A model generated the notes under the pieces. That model saw nothing but the letters and a program-made list of their open reading frames with translations, made no database searches and was not told where the DNA came from. This document shows, piece after piece, positions 25,504 to 38,382 of a DNA stretch of 64,000 bases (the first letter of the stretch is position 1; every line of letters starts with the position of its first letter). This DNA is from Nemania diffusa (Eukaryota > Ascomycota > Sordariomycetes > Xylariales > Xylariaceae), in contig JBBPUQ010000001.1 in assembly GCA_038501195.1 (NCBI GenBank), positions 124,001-188,000 of the forward strand. The letters are read 5' to 3'. Position numbers and translations under genes: made by a program.

Positions 25504-26338
25504 GGTCGACGTGAGTGCGCCGCCTCCTGCGGCTTGCTTATCGAGCGAAGACAGAGCCCGCCCCGGTGCGCCGTGGTAGTGATAAATATACACTATCTAT
25601 CTGGCCGCAATGAGACGGTGCCAGCACGACGTCGGGTCTATGACTTTATAACATGCAGTCTTGTTGCTTGTTGTGGTGGGTTTTATAAGACGTCGGGTTG
25701 TATTTGCATGGGATTGTAGTCTTGGGCGATTTTGTGAACCATGACTGCAAAATCTGCCAGTCTAGATACGAAGTGGGTATATAAAACCTGATGTTGAGTG
25801 TCCGTCAATTGAACCCCGTCAATGGTTCACACTAGAGTTTGCGATAGCGAGATCCCAAGTGGAAGTATTATGGAAAGGGAGAAGAGAGAAAAAAACTGCA
25901 TGTGCGAAGTGGGATGAGAAGTTGAGAGAATGAGCTGCGTAGATTAGCTATCGAAGTAATTTCATCACCTATTTGCGCCTATATATGAGACTGTTGGGTC
26001 ACCTTTTAGCTTAGCATTGGCTCAACCTCTACGCATATTTTAAATAAGATTACTATTTCTCATTAACATTTTTATTGAAGATAGAAATCTAGATATATAT
26101 ATACTTTGTTGATATACCATTTAACTTCAAGGACCTCACTTACACATACCTAGCATAGGTTTGGGGTTTAGCGTAGCTCCGCCTAAGTGTTACAAAATTT
26201 GGTCTACTCTGTAATCCGTCGCTCTAATGTAAATGTCATGCTTCGTTGCGCTTCAGGGGCACTATTAAAGCGTTTACATCTTCCCTTTCGATCAATATTA
26301 TTAATTTCACATGCGTCGCTAGTTTATACACAGTTTCG
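25504..26338. other. Spacer between TFIIIC subunit and GPI8 genes
   Basis: About 835 bases with the TFIIIC gene promoter on one side and the GPI8 3' end on the other. AT-rich stretches are present near 26040-26110. No gene seen. Confidence 0.55.
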
Positions 26339-27633
26339 TCATCTCCGGGACCCTTCCAAATAGGACCCTAGAGTCCAGAGAGCCGCACAGCCAGCCAACG
26401 TAGTTGCGCCTACCACTTTCTTGCTCCACCAGTTGTCGTCTGTAAGGGATTTGGCAAGTTGTATTCTCTTCTTCGGCTGACTTTCGGTGTTAGCTGGTGT
26501 CGCGTTACTGCCACCGCTGCTGCTAGTAGTCGTGTTCTTGGCCTCTAGGTCCTCCTGGTCCGCCAAGGCGCGTAATCGAGCGATGGTTCGACTGAGCGCC
26601 AGCATCTCGTCATCCACTGTCGAGTTCTTGGCGCCGTCTACCTCGATGTTTTGTATGTTTCCGAAGAAATCCGTCAGTAGCCGGCTCCGGGCCACGTCGG
26701 CGCCGCCGTTGAACAGGTCGTACCGGACGCCTGCATGGGAGTGTATCTTTTCGTACGTGTAACTGTCGAAGAGCTCGCCGATCGTCTTCTTGCTGCTCAG
26801 ATCGCGCACTTCTGACTCGAGGAATTCGAGATTGTAGTATGTGTATCGGTCGATGACCGCCACGCCAACGTCGTTGTCGGCGTGGTGGGAATATGAGGAC
26901 TGGTCGAGCTCCGAGGATCCCGTGGCAATGATGTTGGGCGAGTACAGCTTGCTATACATGGTATTGGCCTGGCACGTGTCGATCATGAAGAGGATCTCGT
27001 GATACCTATACATTCGGTCCATAAGTGGTTAGTAGTATTCTAGACGGAATGGGCCATAACCCATAACTACATGCTGGATTGCATGTATTTGTAAGCGCCC
27101 TACCTCCTCTTCTCCCACATCTGCTCAAAGGCATCGGCTAGATCAAAGGCCCCGATCTCTTCGGCATCCTGGAACTTCAAGAACTCGTTGCCGCCATGGC
27201 CGGTCATGTAGACCAGGATATTGCTTCGGTCGTCGGTCAGCAGACGCTTGCTTCGGGGCATCTCGTCGCCGACGCGGTCAGTCAGCAGACGGATGAAGTT
27301 CTCGACGGTAACCTCGTAGCCGCGGTAGTCGACCTCGATGTTGTCGCCGTAGAGGTCGACGGCGCGGTCCGAGTTGCTGTAGACGGTGCCTGGGAAGGCG
27401 TTTCGGGGGTTGCAGGCCATGTCGTCGGGCAGCATCATGATGATCTGCGAGTCGGGGATGCCGAGTCTCTTGACCGTTCGGTACATGGACAACACATTGG
27501 CTAGGTGGCGGTAGTTGAACCAGAAGCGCGACGTGCCGACCAGCACGGCCCAATTGCTGGTGTGCTCGGCGGCGACATGATGGGCGTGGAAGGGCGCGAG
27601 GAGCGCCGGTGAGAGTATCCGCGAAAGCTTCAT
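26339..27633 (-). CDS. GPI8: GPI-anchor transamidase catalytic subunit (GPI8/PIG-K)
   Basis: Two exons, 27633-27104 and 27005-26339, encode 398 residues; the 98-bp intron restores [16 protein letters not shown]. This is a C13-family cysteine protease: the catalytic His lies in YMTGHGG and the catalytic Cys in DTCQANT. The N-terminus has a short hydrophobic signal sequence, and the C-terminus a single hydrophobic span (about residues 372-390), so the protein sits in the ER membrane with the protease domain in the lumen. It cleaves the C-terminal signal of precursor proteins and attaches the GPI anchor. All hallmark residues are intact and the length matches fungal orthologues. It is divergent to the histidine-phosphatase gene across 1.35 kb. 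Confidence 0.96.
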
Positions 27634-28985
27634 ATCAGTATCTCGGTCTAATCTATCTATACGCCTCTACTACCCTCCAGTCAGTTGAACGGAGTCAGGT
27701 TGTCTTAGACGTGTGTTTGGCGCAGGTAGCTAAAGTAGGATTGTCGATGGGGTTGCGGACTATGTATTAGTAATTGATGCTGATGATGACTTCCAAGGTT
27801 CTTGTCGCGCCAGCGAGCGTTAGGAGACAATGCATGATGACAACGTGCACAATCAATAGGTGTTTTATGTAAGTGCACTGTAGCGTACATACAGTACCCA
27901 GCACCCCCTATACGCTAGCCTGGCCTACCTAGCGTACCTATTCTGTAGGTCCGTCCTTACTGGCGGGCGCCCTACTGTAGCCTAGATACTATGCCGAGCA
28001 GGGGTTTGCAGGAACTTGGGGTTTTATCCTGTACGCTAAGCTGAACCCGGTATAGGCCTCTCAAATCGAACGAGACCCTGGATGACGGATCTAGACTTGT
28101 TTCTTCTGTATGTAACATACCCCACACATCTTGAGGCACTTTTAATCGTTTGTTCGAGCAGGCGGGGGCAAACGAGCGGTACCGAAACGAAGGATGCCTT
28201 AAAGCTTACTTATACGTTGGCGTGTATGTAAGTTACCCAGTATTTGATGGTTGGAAATGGAAATGTTAATTTGTCATAATAAGATGGGCTTACGGAGTTA
28301 AAAGCGTCGTTATCTGACTTTGGGTGTTTTTTTCCTACTACAGAATCCCTTACTCTGTAAAAGTTACGCTCCCTTACGCCTTACGTACCTAACCTACATA
28401 CCTACCATGTATGCATCGGAGTGCCTATTCGAGATTACACGTACGTGCCACACAAGTACTTATAGACCTACATAGTGCTGTATGTTACCTACCAGGTACG
28501 CATAGGTTAACCTATTTTGGGCATACCCCACCCAAATATGTAGGTTAGTTCACGGAAATCACATGCGCGTCGGTCCGTAGCTTTATAAGAGTAGACTTTG
28601 CATGCTGCCTACATACAACATCCCTAGGTACATATAAGAATACCATAGATAATCCAGCACGAAGGATCTAAAAAAAGACAGAGAAAAGGGAGAGAGAAAG
28701 ACAGAGAGACTCTGTGCACTAGAAATACCTAAGCGATCGCAGAACCATCGCATACCTTCATAAACACATTATTTTAAGGTACAAGTACAGTATATCTCAA
28801 CAATACCTCGAGGTACCAAGATTAGGTAGCTGCTCTCTAGGTAACTTCCTAGCTAACTATCAGCTATCGATCTCGATCTATCTGCCTACCTCCTACCTAC
28901 TCTCTGCCTCGGCCATTGAGATTCGGTCTCTCCCACTCTCGCAACCCTACCACTACATACAGCCTCTCGATTGTCTCCTGGTGCC
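27634..28985. promoter_or_regulatory. Long divergent promoter region with TACCTA-rich DNA
   Basis: About 1.35 kb between GPI8 (minus) and the phosphatase-fold gene (plus). Repeated short motifs TACCTA, TAGGTA and GTACGTA are frequent from about 27900 to 28950, with a purine-rich AGAGAAAGAC tract near 28680. No gene seen. Confidence 0.55.
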
Positions 28986-31268
28986 ATGGGGCGCCCCCCG
29001 GCCTATATCTTTGTAGTTAGGTGGGTATATTGTCTCGATAGCTTGTCTTTGTCGACCCTTTTTTTTTTTTTTGTTTGCCAGGGCTAGCCACACACGACAC
29101 TCTAACATTCTATCTATAGGCATGGACGCCGTCTTGATGCTGCGGACAACCATTGGCATCTGACCTCGCCTACGCCATACGATCCCCCTCTCACATATGG
29201 AGGTTGGGTACACTCCAGGACTGTCGGTGCACGCATCGCCTCCATCCTACAAGACGAGGCTGTCGCCGATCTCCCCTCCGAGGCTTCCACATCGTCACCG
29301 CCTCTGTCCTCCCAGAAGCGCCGTCGCTTTCGTATCGTTCTTCACAGCTCTCCGTTCCTTCGCTGTGTGCAAACCTCTATTGCCATAGCCGCCGGCCTCG
29401 CTTCGGATCCCGACGCCCCATCTGCCTCTTCCAACCAACAAAAGGGGCCTGCGACGCCTACCCAAGCCTCATCCTTCTCGAATCACGCGCCGACAAAGAC
29501 ACAGCCGGATGCTCATGTCTCAACCCCAGCAAGCTTTCATCCCAATCATGACCATGACCACGACCATAATGTCTCGTCTAGTTCTTCTAAGCATGGCGAG
29601 AAATCAGTTCTTCGCCTTGACCCGTTCCTCGGCGAATGGCTTTGTCCTGAATACTTCGAACACATAACACCACCCCCCAAATCGGCTTTGATGCTAGCCA
29701 CTGCAAAGGCTGAGTTGCTGCGCCGATCGAGCTATCACGAATACCCCCATTTCCACGTCCGTGTTCATTCGAGCACATCCAGCCATCTTTGGAATAACAT
29801 ATCAGGAACCCCCTCGGCTCAAGATTCTTATAACACTTCTGTTTTCGACACGCTGCCTCAGGTTGCTGATAGTCTGCCGGACCATGAAGCCGCCGGTTCT
29901 AACGGACGTGGAAATGGACATTTAGATCCAAAGGGGGCAACGGGGACGCCTCAGGGCCATCACCAAACATCAGGTTACGTATTCCCAGTCCCAGCCTATG
30001 CGCTATCCACCTCCGAACCGATACCCAGGGGCTACGTAGCCCATGCTCGGGATGCCTGTGTAGCCATAGACTACCAGTGGGATTCTTCACGCGATGATTT
30101 GCATTGGGGCGATGGAGGATCGCTGCCCGAAGAATGGGCCTCCATGCACCAGAGATTCCGGAGAGGACTGAGGCGGATGGTCGACTGGTATAGCTCGACC
30201 GAGCATGCTGCCACAATGGTGACTAGGACATCTCACCCTTTCCATCTGCCGGAGCCGGACTGCGCCGAAGATAACGATGATGATGGCGAAACCGAGGATG
30301 TTGTTGTCCTTGTTTCACATGGTGCCGGGTGCAATGCCCTCATCGGCGCCCTCACACAACAGCCGGTGCTCGCTGATGTGGCCATGTCTTCTCTGACCAT
30401 GGCCAAGCGACGGGCCGGCTTTGATTCCCGGAATATCAGTCTCACCCGAGAAAAGTCGCTATCGTCCCTAGACGCAGCCCTACACACGTCTAGGGCGACT
30501 ATGCCGGAAATGTACGAGATGAAGTTGTTTGCCAACACTGACCATCTTTCCTCAACTTCCTCGTCTGCATCTCACAGCCGTAGTGCGTCTTCAGCAAGGT
30601 CCAACGGACGCGCTCGCCCCTCCGCCGGTTATACCTCGGCGCTAAAACAAATCAACTTTGGCTCTATGTATGGGAATTCGTCTGGAAACGGCGATGGCCA
30701 CTCGGGTAATACGTCGTTAAGCAGCAGGAGGCGGCCCTTGGGAGTGCCATCCTTGGTAATGGGGCCGTCAATTTACAACGCCAATACGGGGGGTATCACT
30801 GTTGGAAGTGGCCAGACTAGTTTCTCGGGCACCCGACCCGACCGTTCTGGTTCTGGGACATGGGGCTTATGGAGCCCAGTGCGGAACGATACTGAACAAG
30901 AGAAGGACCCAGAAACGCCCATGTTTCTCGATTTCAGTCATGAGAAAACCACTAAAGATGAAGAGACGAAAGAGCCGAAAGAGGCCGCCCAGAAAGAGGA
31001 GGGACCCACGGCATTCCTCAGCGCTAACGAGCCGGCATATACCACCGTCCCCCTCAACGAGAAGAGCATATCGCAACCCTTTGACGAAAACAAGACTTTG
31101 GACCACCATGACGAGGAACATGATGACTTCGACGAATACGCGGTTCCTTCTCTATGGGGTGGCACCGGAAATGGGGGTTTGTGGGGAACCCCCAGACCCC
31201 CTGGTGAAGCTGAACGGATACGCGATTTCACCTCTAGCAAGAGACGATGGACTGTGACTGAACGATGA
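28986..31268 (+). CDS. Histidine phosphatase (phosphoglycerate mutase-like) family protein
   Basis: Two exons, 28986-29020 and 29120-31268, encode 727 residues. The first exon is only 35 bases (MGRPPAYIFVV plus two bases) and splices to complete Arg-His-Gly, the phosphohistidine motif of the family (RHG at residues 12-14); without this join the motif is lost. Other family landmarks follow: TYGGWVHSRTVG, HSSPFLRCVQT (residues about 90-100) and the second conserved His in VVLVSHGAGCNALIGAL (about 395-411). The catalytic fold occupies the first 450 residues, interrupted by a His/Asp- and Ser-rich insertion. The C-terminal 280 residues are Ser/Gly/Glu-rich and probably disordered. Substrate is unknown; fungal relatives are annotated only as phosphoglycerate mutase family proteins. 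Confidence 0.88.
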
Positions 31269-34162
31269 ACGATACCTACTTTAATATTAACACAACAATG
31301 CTATGATCCCCTCATGAGTACTTGTCCCGACTAATAGAAAAATCTCCCCCCTTTTTTGCCTTTGTAAGGACAGAATGCCACTTGTAAACCAACCTAACTT
31401 GATTGATCAACTCACTCTAGCTTACCTCACTATCACAAACACTCCTTGGCGGCGTAACGGATTCGGGTATTTCCATGAGCATTTGGAAAAAATGAAAGCA
31501 TTAGAAAAGCGAGAGAATCTGCCGTAAACACAATATGCATGCTTCGGACACTAGAGTTTTGGACTTAGTTTTCCTTATAGTCGGCATCTATCTTCCTACA
31601 TAATGCGCCTACACACTCGAGGTGCCGTAGCATGACCCTGCGTAACAAAATACGATCTCGTGGGATTAGCACTGATGGCAGAAACTACGCTTTATATATA
31701 TGTTTACGTATCCGTTCTTCAAATTTGTTTCTGATTACGGACCATGGAGAACTATGACCTTTAACACGAGAGCGTACACTAAAGTTCAAACATAATTACA
31801 CCCCCGTTACTCGCAATTGGTACTTTATAATTTGGATTGTGAGCAGTATCGAATGAATATCGGGCCATGATGAATGAGGGGCAAACGTCCGATGCTTTGC
31901 CCAGTTTCTCAGATGCCTATATGCCTATACGACAACAGAGTGCTCTCTTGTGTGGCCTAAATCAATACGAGACTGGGTACTTTTAACATAAAGTAGCTAC
32001 CTTCACAACGCCCGGCGTTTGCTCCCCATAATCCTGAGCTGTCTTCTAGAACGTCTACTTGAAGCTTCATCTCGGCCTCCCACTCGGCTCGGAGTTACCA
32101 GCACGTCTAAGACTCTAGAGCCTCCTTTTACTCAATCCTAGACACAGTAATGCTAAATCTATTTGCTTCACATATTTCTCTATTTCGCGCACGAAAAGGG
32201 GCGATCAGCTCATGAAAATGTTACGGACTTACATTAGACTCTTTTATTTCTGAGGCTTAACTACTTTCCCTATGTTTCAGAGCGCCGGTGGCGATGTCAA
32301 GGTATCCCTCAACTCACCTATATCACTCCATGAATCTTAGCAACTACTCTGCACAAGTTAGAATTTAAATCAGATTCGTCATCACCGGATTGTATTTTAG
32401 CAACTGTTAGGTTCCAATACAGAAATATCAAAGGGCCAAATCACCCCATCAGTATTCATTAAGCACGCCGCCAAGTATGCTACACTCTAGTTAAATGTCA
32501 GAGGATTAGGTAATAAGGTACTTTTTAGTTTGCGACAAGCAGACTCAGCTTATGCGCATGCCAATTAGTCAATTGTTTATAGAGGATATGCTTCTTTTAA
32601 GCATACCTAGTGATCAATATCGGTGCTGATATAACAAAGTTGTGGTGCTGGCGGGTTTAAAATCTATATTGGGGTATAGAAGTACCTAACTAATAAGTAC
32701 TAGGTATGTATTGCACGGCTTTAGGTATGACGTCGAGTATCTTTCCTGTAAGTCATGGCGGCACCGGGTTGGGTGATTTCCAGTCGAGCAATATCTTCTG
32801 TATAATAACTTCATAATCTTGGTGTAACAAGGCCATCCGATTTGGTAGTGTAACAAATGCTTAAATTTTCTCTGCATAGTGCTGCACGTTCGCCTCCGCT
32901 GAGCTCAAGTGCATAACAAAATTTGCGGCTGCTATTTATTACGGTGCATGTGTACTCTGTACAGTCAAGTTATATTGATCTTTATGCAAGCGGCAATGCT
33001 TAGCTAACATTGACAATGCATCAATATACCTTCATATGTATCGTGTACCTATCTTGTACTAGCTGGGTATTTGTTATAGGCTCTATATGGGGCTTAGATA
33101 ACTAATATCAACTAATGCAGCAAGTATAGGGTACCTTGATTCAATATGATGTAGAGCGGCGGGCTTACTGTCGCTGACCTTGGCAACTATCTCGTCAGGG
33201 GTAAGTAGTATCTACTGTATAAGTAAACACGACATCGGGAAGGGTGACGGTATGTATACACGCCTGCCTTAATTGAGAAAGTGGTATAGCGTGGTACAGC
33301 ACAGAATAGGTAACAGTATATTGGAGGTAGATAGTAAATAGATTGTCGAGATAATCATTTCCAGATCCATCTTCTCACCAACTCCTTTGTGTTAGCTTTG
33401 TTTTTTGGCCGGCCTCTTCTGTTTCTTGCCTTAAGTACCTATACCCCTCACAATGCTCTTTGACCATTGATCTCGTATCGGCGCCTTCTGCAATTTCATG
33501 TTCCTGTCGAATACAGCGTACCTACCTACCGCTACCGCGCCTACCCCCGTGCCATCCCTGCCTGCCGTATTCGATAATAAACCCAACCCGACCGAGCGGC
33601 CGACTGCGAGCGCATCCACGCATCCACGCAATCCACATCTCCATTCCACCTAAACGCCTATCTGCCAACCTATCTTAATGCAGATCAGATCAGATCTGTC
33701 GACCTAACCGACCGATTGATTCCCAACGACACGATTGACTGTTTCGCCGAACCCGGAGTGTTTCAGTCAAAAGAACCAATCCCACCACTTTGCGCTCGAT
33801 ACCTTTTTATTGTACTTATGCGTAGCTATCGACCTCGGTAATCGACCCGAGCACCGTTGCATCGTCACACCGTCACACGATCGCGAGCAAGATCAGCTAC
33901 GTAGTCATACCTCGTCGCCTCGCCGACGCTGCCGAACGCGATCCAAAAGCGGCAACGAAGACGACGCCGACGACGACGGGGCCAGCAAGCTCCAATTGTG
34001 GCCTCGTGCGATAAGACAATTGTGTCTGTCCGCCGCCACCACCACGATCTCGACAGATTAGCTTAGCAACCGGGAGTGGGAATCCCACTTGACCATACCT
34101 ACCTAGCAACCTCGCATCCTCACGAAGCACGAGTAGATAGACGTCTGCTGTGATATCATACC
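31269..34162. other. 2.9-kb gene-free stretch
   Basis: No supportable gene on either strand; open frames are short and have no family features. It contains the 3' UTR of the phosphatase-fold gene, AT-rich DNA from about 31450 to 33350, and from 33450 a C-rich leader leading to the zinc transporter start. A tRNA search by eye found no convincing A-box/B-box pair. Confidence 0.5.
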
Positions 34163-35935
34163 ATGGCCTCGTCATACGCTCTCCCACAAGCGCCTCTGCC
34201 GCATAGTCATAGTCCTCACGGCTCTATCGACCATCTCCACAGCCATTCGCCTCCCTCCTTCGGCCATTCCCGGTCACGCTCGAGCTTGTCTAGCGTGTCC
34301 TCTGTGCGCTCCCATAGCCACAATCACAGTCACGGCCATGGCCACGACCACGGCCATAGCCACAGCCATAGCCATGAGAGTGCCGATGACGATCTTCCCA
34401 TGCGAGCCCGCCACAACATATCGCAGTATCGCGCCAACTCCTTCGTCCCTTTACAACGGCGCGAGAACCGCCCTTCTCCTCTGCGCCAAAATACCGAAGA
34501 CTTACCGAGTCCCGGGGAAGCCAAAGTCGGTATAATCTCCTCCCATAAGCACGCACATTCGCACGATGACGGGCACCATCACGACCACGCCCATCCTCAT
34601 GACCATGACCATGACCATGATCACAACCATGACCACGACCACGGTCACTCCCACGTTCATGCCCACGAGCACCACCACCACTCTAACGAGTTTTCACGGT
34701 TCACAGGACTGTTACTTCCGTATACGTCCAGATGGCCACTCATCCACGCCATCATGACCGACAAAGACTCGCGACGTATTTTTTACTTCATGGGGTGCGT
34801 TCATTCTTCTGCCTGTTCCCCGTCCTATTTTTGTATACGGTATGTCGCACGAATACTAACTTGGAGTGTCGGTAGGGTCAATTTCAGCTTCATGACTGTA
34901 CAGGCCGTCTACGGCTATCTCACAGACTCCCTAGGGCTCCTCAGCGATAGTATACACATGTTTTTCGACTGCGTTGCGCTTGCTGTAGGATTATTTGCTT
35001 CTGTCATGAGTAAATGGCCCCCGAGCGAAAGGTTCCCGTATGGGTTTGGAAAGGTCGAGACGCTGAGTGGCTTTGCCAACGGCGTTTTCCTAATGTAAGA
35101 ATCAATAACTGGGTTGGTCTTAATTCTTGAATACTAACCTGTTGACAGACTAATCAGTCTTGAAATCATGTTTGAGGCTTTTGAGAGATTGCTAGAAGGA
35201 AGAGAAACGAAGCGCCTAGGAGAGCTCTTCGTGGTAAGCACGTTGGGGTTGGTCGTCAACCTACTAGGAATATTCGCCTTCGGGTCTCACAGCCACGGCC
35301 ACGGTCACGATCACGGGCACAGCCATGGTCATGGTCATAGCCATGACCATGGCACGTCTGAAAAGCACGAGCATGGCCACGGACACTCCCACCATGGAGG
35401 CCATGGCCATAGCCACGACAACGAAAACATGCACGGCATTTACCTACACATCCTGGCGGACACGCTGGGAAGCGCGTCGGTGATCGCCTCGACAGCGCTG
35501 ACGTATGTGATACCTTGGTCAGGCTGGGACCCTCTGGCGTCTTTCCTGATCGCGTACCTCATCCTCATCACAGCGACGCCCCTCGTCAAGTCTTCGGCGC
35601 AACGACTCCTGCTGACCAATACGGCGGACACCGAGTACAACCTTCGCAACACGCTCTCGGAAATGACCAACCAGCGGGGTGTCGCGTCTTATTCGGTTCC
35701 CAAATTCTGGACCGACGACAGAGCGGGCAGCGAGTCGGGAGGCAAGTTGTTGGGAGTGATGCACGTGGCGGCGATGCGAGGGACGGATCCGGAAGAGGTG
35801 CGCGAAAGGGTTCACCACTACCTCACCAAGCAAGGCATCGATGCCACGATCCAGATGGAGCGGGAAGCAGACGGCACGTGCTGGTGTGGCATGGGCCGGG
35901 TGAGCCCGCTATCGCCCAGAGCACCGGGTTTTTAA
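34163..35935 (+). CDS. CDF-family zinc transporter (ZnT5/ZnT7/Msc2-like)
   Basis: Three exons, 34163-34794, 34876-35094 and 35149-35935, encode 545 residues. The first intron is 81 bp and has no in-frame stop, so unspliced reading would insert 27 residues; the splice restores FYFMGVNFSFMTVQAVYG. The N-terminal 190 residues are dominated by His-Asp, His-Ser and His-Gly runs, probably zinc-binding and cytosolic. Hydrophobic spans follow, with the metal-site pairs DSIHMFFD (TM2) and HILADTLGS (TM5). A second His-rich loop (residues about 330-370) sits between TM4 and TM5, as in ZnT7-like proteins. A C-terminal cytosolic domain carries residues to the stop. By family it moves zinc into the ER/Golgi lumen in exchange for protons. 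It lacks the extra N-terminal spans of yeast Msc2. Confidence 0.93.
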
Positions 35936-37209
35936 TTCCAAGAACGAGGGTGGGGGGGACTCTCTCGGTTGAAGGGCTTGTTACTTTATACATATGACAT
36001 TATGGTTCATGAGCCAGTACATACACGTATACATGTAGAGTTGGGGGATGACGCGGATTCTTTTCAGTGTACATATTTATATACCTAGATCCTTGGGAGG
36101 GGAGCCGAGCCTTGTCCCCCACCCCCTGTCTTATGAAACGGGAAGAGAATGAATAGAGACGAATAATGAAAAAGGAATCATGTCTGGGAGTGATAAGTGA
36201 TAACCGCCAACAAGAGATGTCACAAAAATCCCGAGGTATTAAAGATAGGTATCCATTTGTCCCGTCTTCCCGTTATACAGACGATGATGACCACGCGTTT
36301 ATTTTCGCCAATTGGTTGTTGGGAACTTTAACGGCAGGCTCTTTTGCGTCTGTTGAATGCCCGAGGATATATTAACAACCTTTCAGCTAATCTCGTACAA
36401 GGCCAGTGTTAGACTAAGCTGTGACACATAAGTTCGCATTTGGGGTCTGTGCCTTAAATAGAATTTCAATATACCGATCTAATGGTCCGAAAGTTACTAT
36501 GGGATAAGTGCATATCGCAGGCTTAGTGCATATAGTATTTTTTAAAAGAGCCGCGCCAGCCTGCTGGGAAAACCTCCAACCCTTTTTACAGGGCTTTAAT
36601 ACTGGGGAAGTGGCTACCTAATTCTCACATGCCAGCCACTAGGCACCGAAGCGTGCGGCGCTAAGGGCGCCAATGCGCGGGGGGAACAGCTACCGCGTAC
36701 GGCTGGGACGGGGGCACTCCTTTAAGCCGAGGCACCTGACTGACGTAGTTTCCCGCTCGGCCGCCAATTGCCGACACTTGCGTTGACAGTCTGTCAAGGA
36801 CTGTCATATGTATGCGTACCTACCTATGTACTTATGGCTCTCTCTTCTTTGTCTTGCCGGGCCTTCGTAGTCACACTTTACTTTCTCTTCTCCCACGACT
36901 ACGCGCGCGGGCATAGATAAACGAGCTGACATTCTTTGCTTATCAACGAACGAAGAAACGAAGGAACGGACGGAACCCCACGCTCGCATGAATGTGGTAG
37001 GGTAGATTGTACTACCGGATCTGGGACGGGCGCATAGCGAAGAGAAGAGTCGAGAAGATCGCGGGATCGAGAACCGGCGAAGAAGGCGAGCGGGATAAGA
37101 TCCGAGAGGAAATAGGGAGGACACCTAGCATCTGCCTCATTTCCTATCCTACTTCATTATCGACAGGCAATAACAATAATATCACCCCACCAACCCACCA
37201 ACCATCACC
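35936..37209. other. Spacer between zinc transporter and carnitine carrier
   Basis: About 1.27 kb containing the 3' UTR of the zinc transporter and the promoter of the carrier gene. A GC-rich tract lies near 36640-36780. A short minus-strand frame at 36804-37124 shows no family features. Nothing else seen. Confidence 0.55.
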
Positions 37210-38382
37210 ATGTCATCCCCCACCACGCCCTCCGGCGGCGTAAACGACAAGCTACACGCGGCCCTCCCGGCGCCCGTCGCCGACCACCTGCCGCACATCC
37301 CCGAGACCAAGGCGGAGGTGCAGGCCGACGTCCAGGCGGCAGCAAACACGCTGGGCGCGCAACTGCGCTCGTTCGCGGCGGGCGGCTTCGGTGGCGTCTG
37401 CGCCGTCGTCGTCGGCCACCCCTTCGACCTTGTCAAGGTGCGCATGCAGACCGCCGAGAAGGGCGTCTACTCATCCGCTGTCGACGTTGTGCGCAAGAGC
37501 ATCGCCCGCGATGGTCTCAGGAGGGGTCTGTATGCGGGCGTTAGCGCACCGCTGGTGGGCGTCACGCCTATGTGTATGTTCTTTAATCCCTCCTTTTTCT
37601 TCTGTTCCTGTCCTCACTTTGCGCTCGGGGATGGAAATCAATCATATATCCAGCCAGCGTGTTGTTAAGCTAAATGTCTGCTCCCTTGCTAACCCTTGCC
37701 CCGCCACACAGTCGCCGTCTCCTTCTGGGGCTACGACCTCGGCAAGCAACTCGTGACCTCCATCTCCCCCCCAGCCCCCGGCGAAGGGCTCTCGATCGCG
37801 CAGATCTCCGCCGCCGGCTTCTTCAGCGCCATCCCCATGACCGCCATCACGGCCCCCTTCGAGCGCGTCAAGGTGATCCTGCAGGTGCAGGGCCAGCGCC
37901 TGCAGCCCGGCGCGCAGCCCAAGTACAAGGGCGGCGCCGACGTCGTGCGCCAGCTGTACGCCGAGGGCGGCCTGCGGTCCGTGTTCCGCGGCTCCGCCGC
38001 CACCCTCGCGCGCGACGGCCCCGGCAGCGCCGCCTACTTCGCCGCCTACGAGTACATCAAGCGCCGGCTGACGCCGCGGGACCCCGCCACCGGCAAGCCG
38101 CAGGGCGACCTGTCCCTCACGGCCATCACGTGCGCCGGCGGCGCCGCCGGCATCGCCATGTGGATCCCCGTCTTCCCCGTCGACACCGTCAAGAGCCGCC
38201 TGCAGACCGCCGAGGGCAACGTCAGCATCGGCGGCGTCGTGAGGGAATTGTACGCGCGCGGGGGCGTCAAGGCGTTCTTCCCTGGCTTTGGGCCCGCGCT
38301 GGCTAGGGCCGTGCCTGCGAATGCGGCGACGTTCCTTGGTGTCGAGCTTGCGCATCAGGCTATGCGGAGGTCGTTTGGGTGA
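37210..38382 (+). CDS. CRC1: Mitochondrial carrier, carnitine/acylcarnitine type
   Basis: Two exons, 37210-37573 and 37712-38382, encode 344 residues; the 138-bp intron restores VTPMFAVSFWGYD. The three mitochondrial carrier signatures are visible: PFDLVKVRMQT, PFERVKVILQV and PVDTVKSRLQT, one per repeat of about 100 residues. The N-terminal 60 residues are an Ala-rich extension before the first repeat. Overall sequence (VKVRMQTAEKGVYSSAVDVV, GQRLQPGAQPKYKGG) fits the carnitine/acylcarnitine translocase, which exchanges carnitine and acylcarnitine across the inner membrane for beta-oxidation. Related ornithine-type carriers are the main alternative. The gene is strongly GC-rich and marks the left border of the accessory island. 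Confidence 0.9.

Noticed and set aside
37642..38355. Minus-strand open frame of 237 codons
   Set aside because: Antisense to the GC-rich second exon of the mitochondrial carrier; no recognisable domain.
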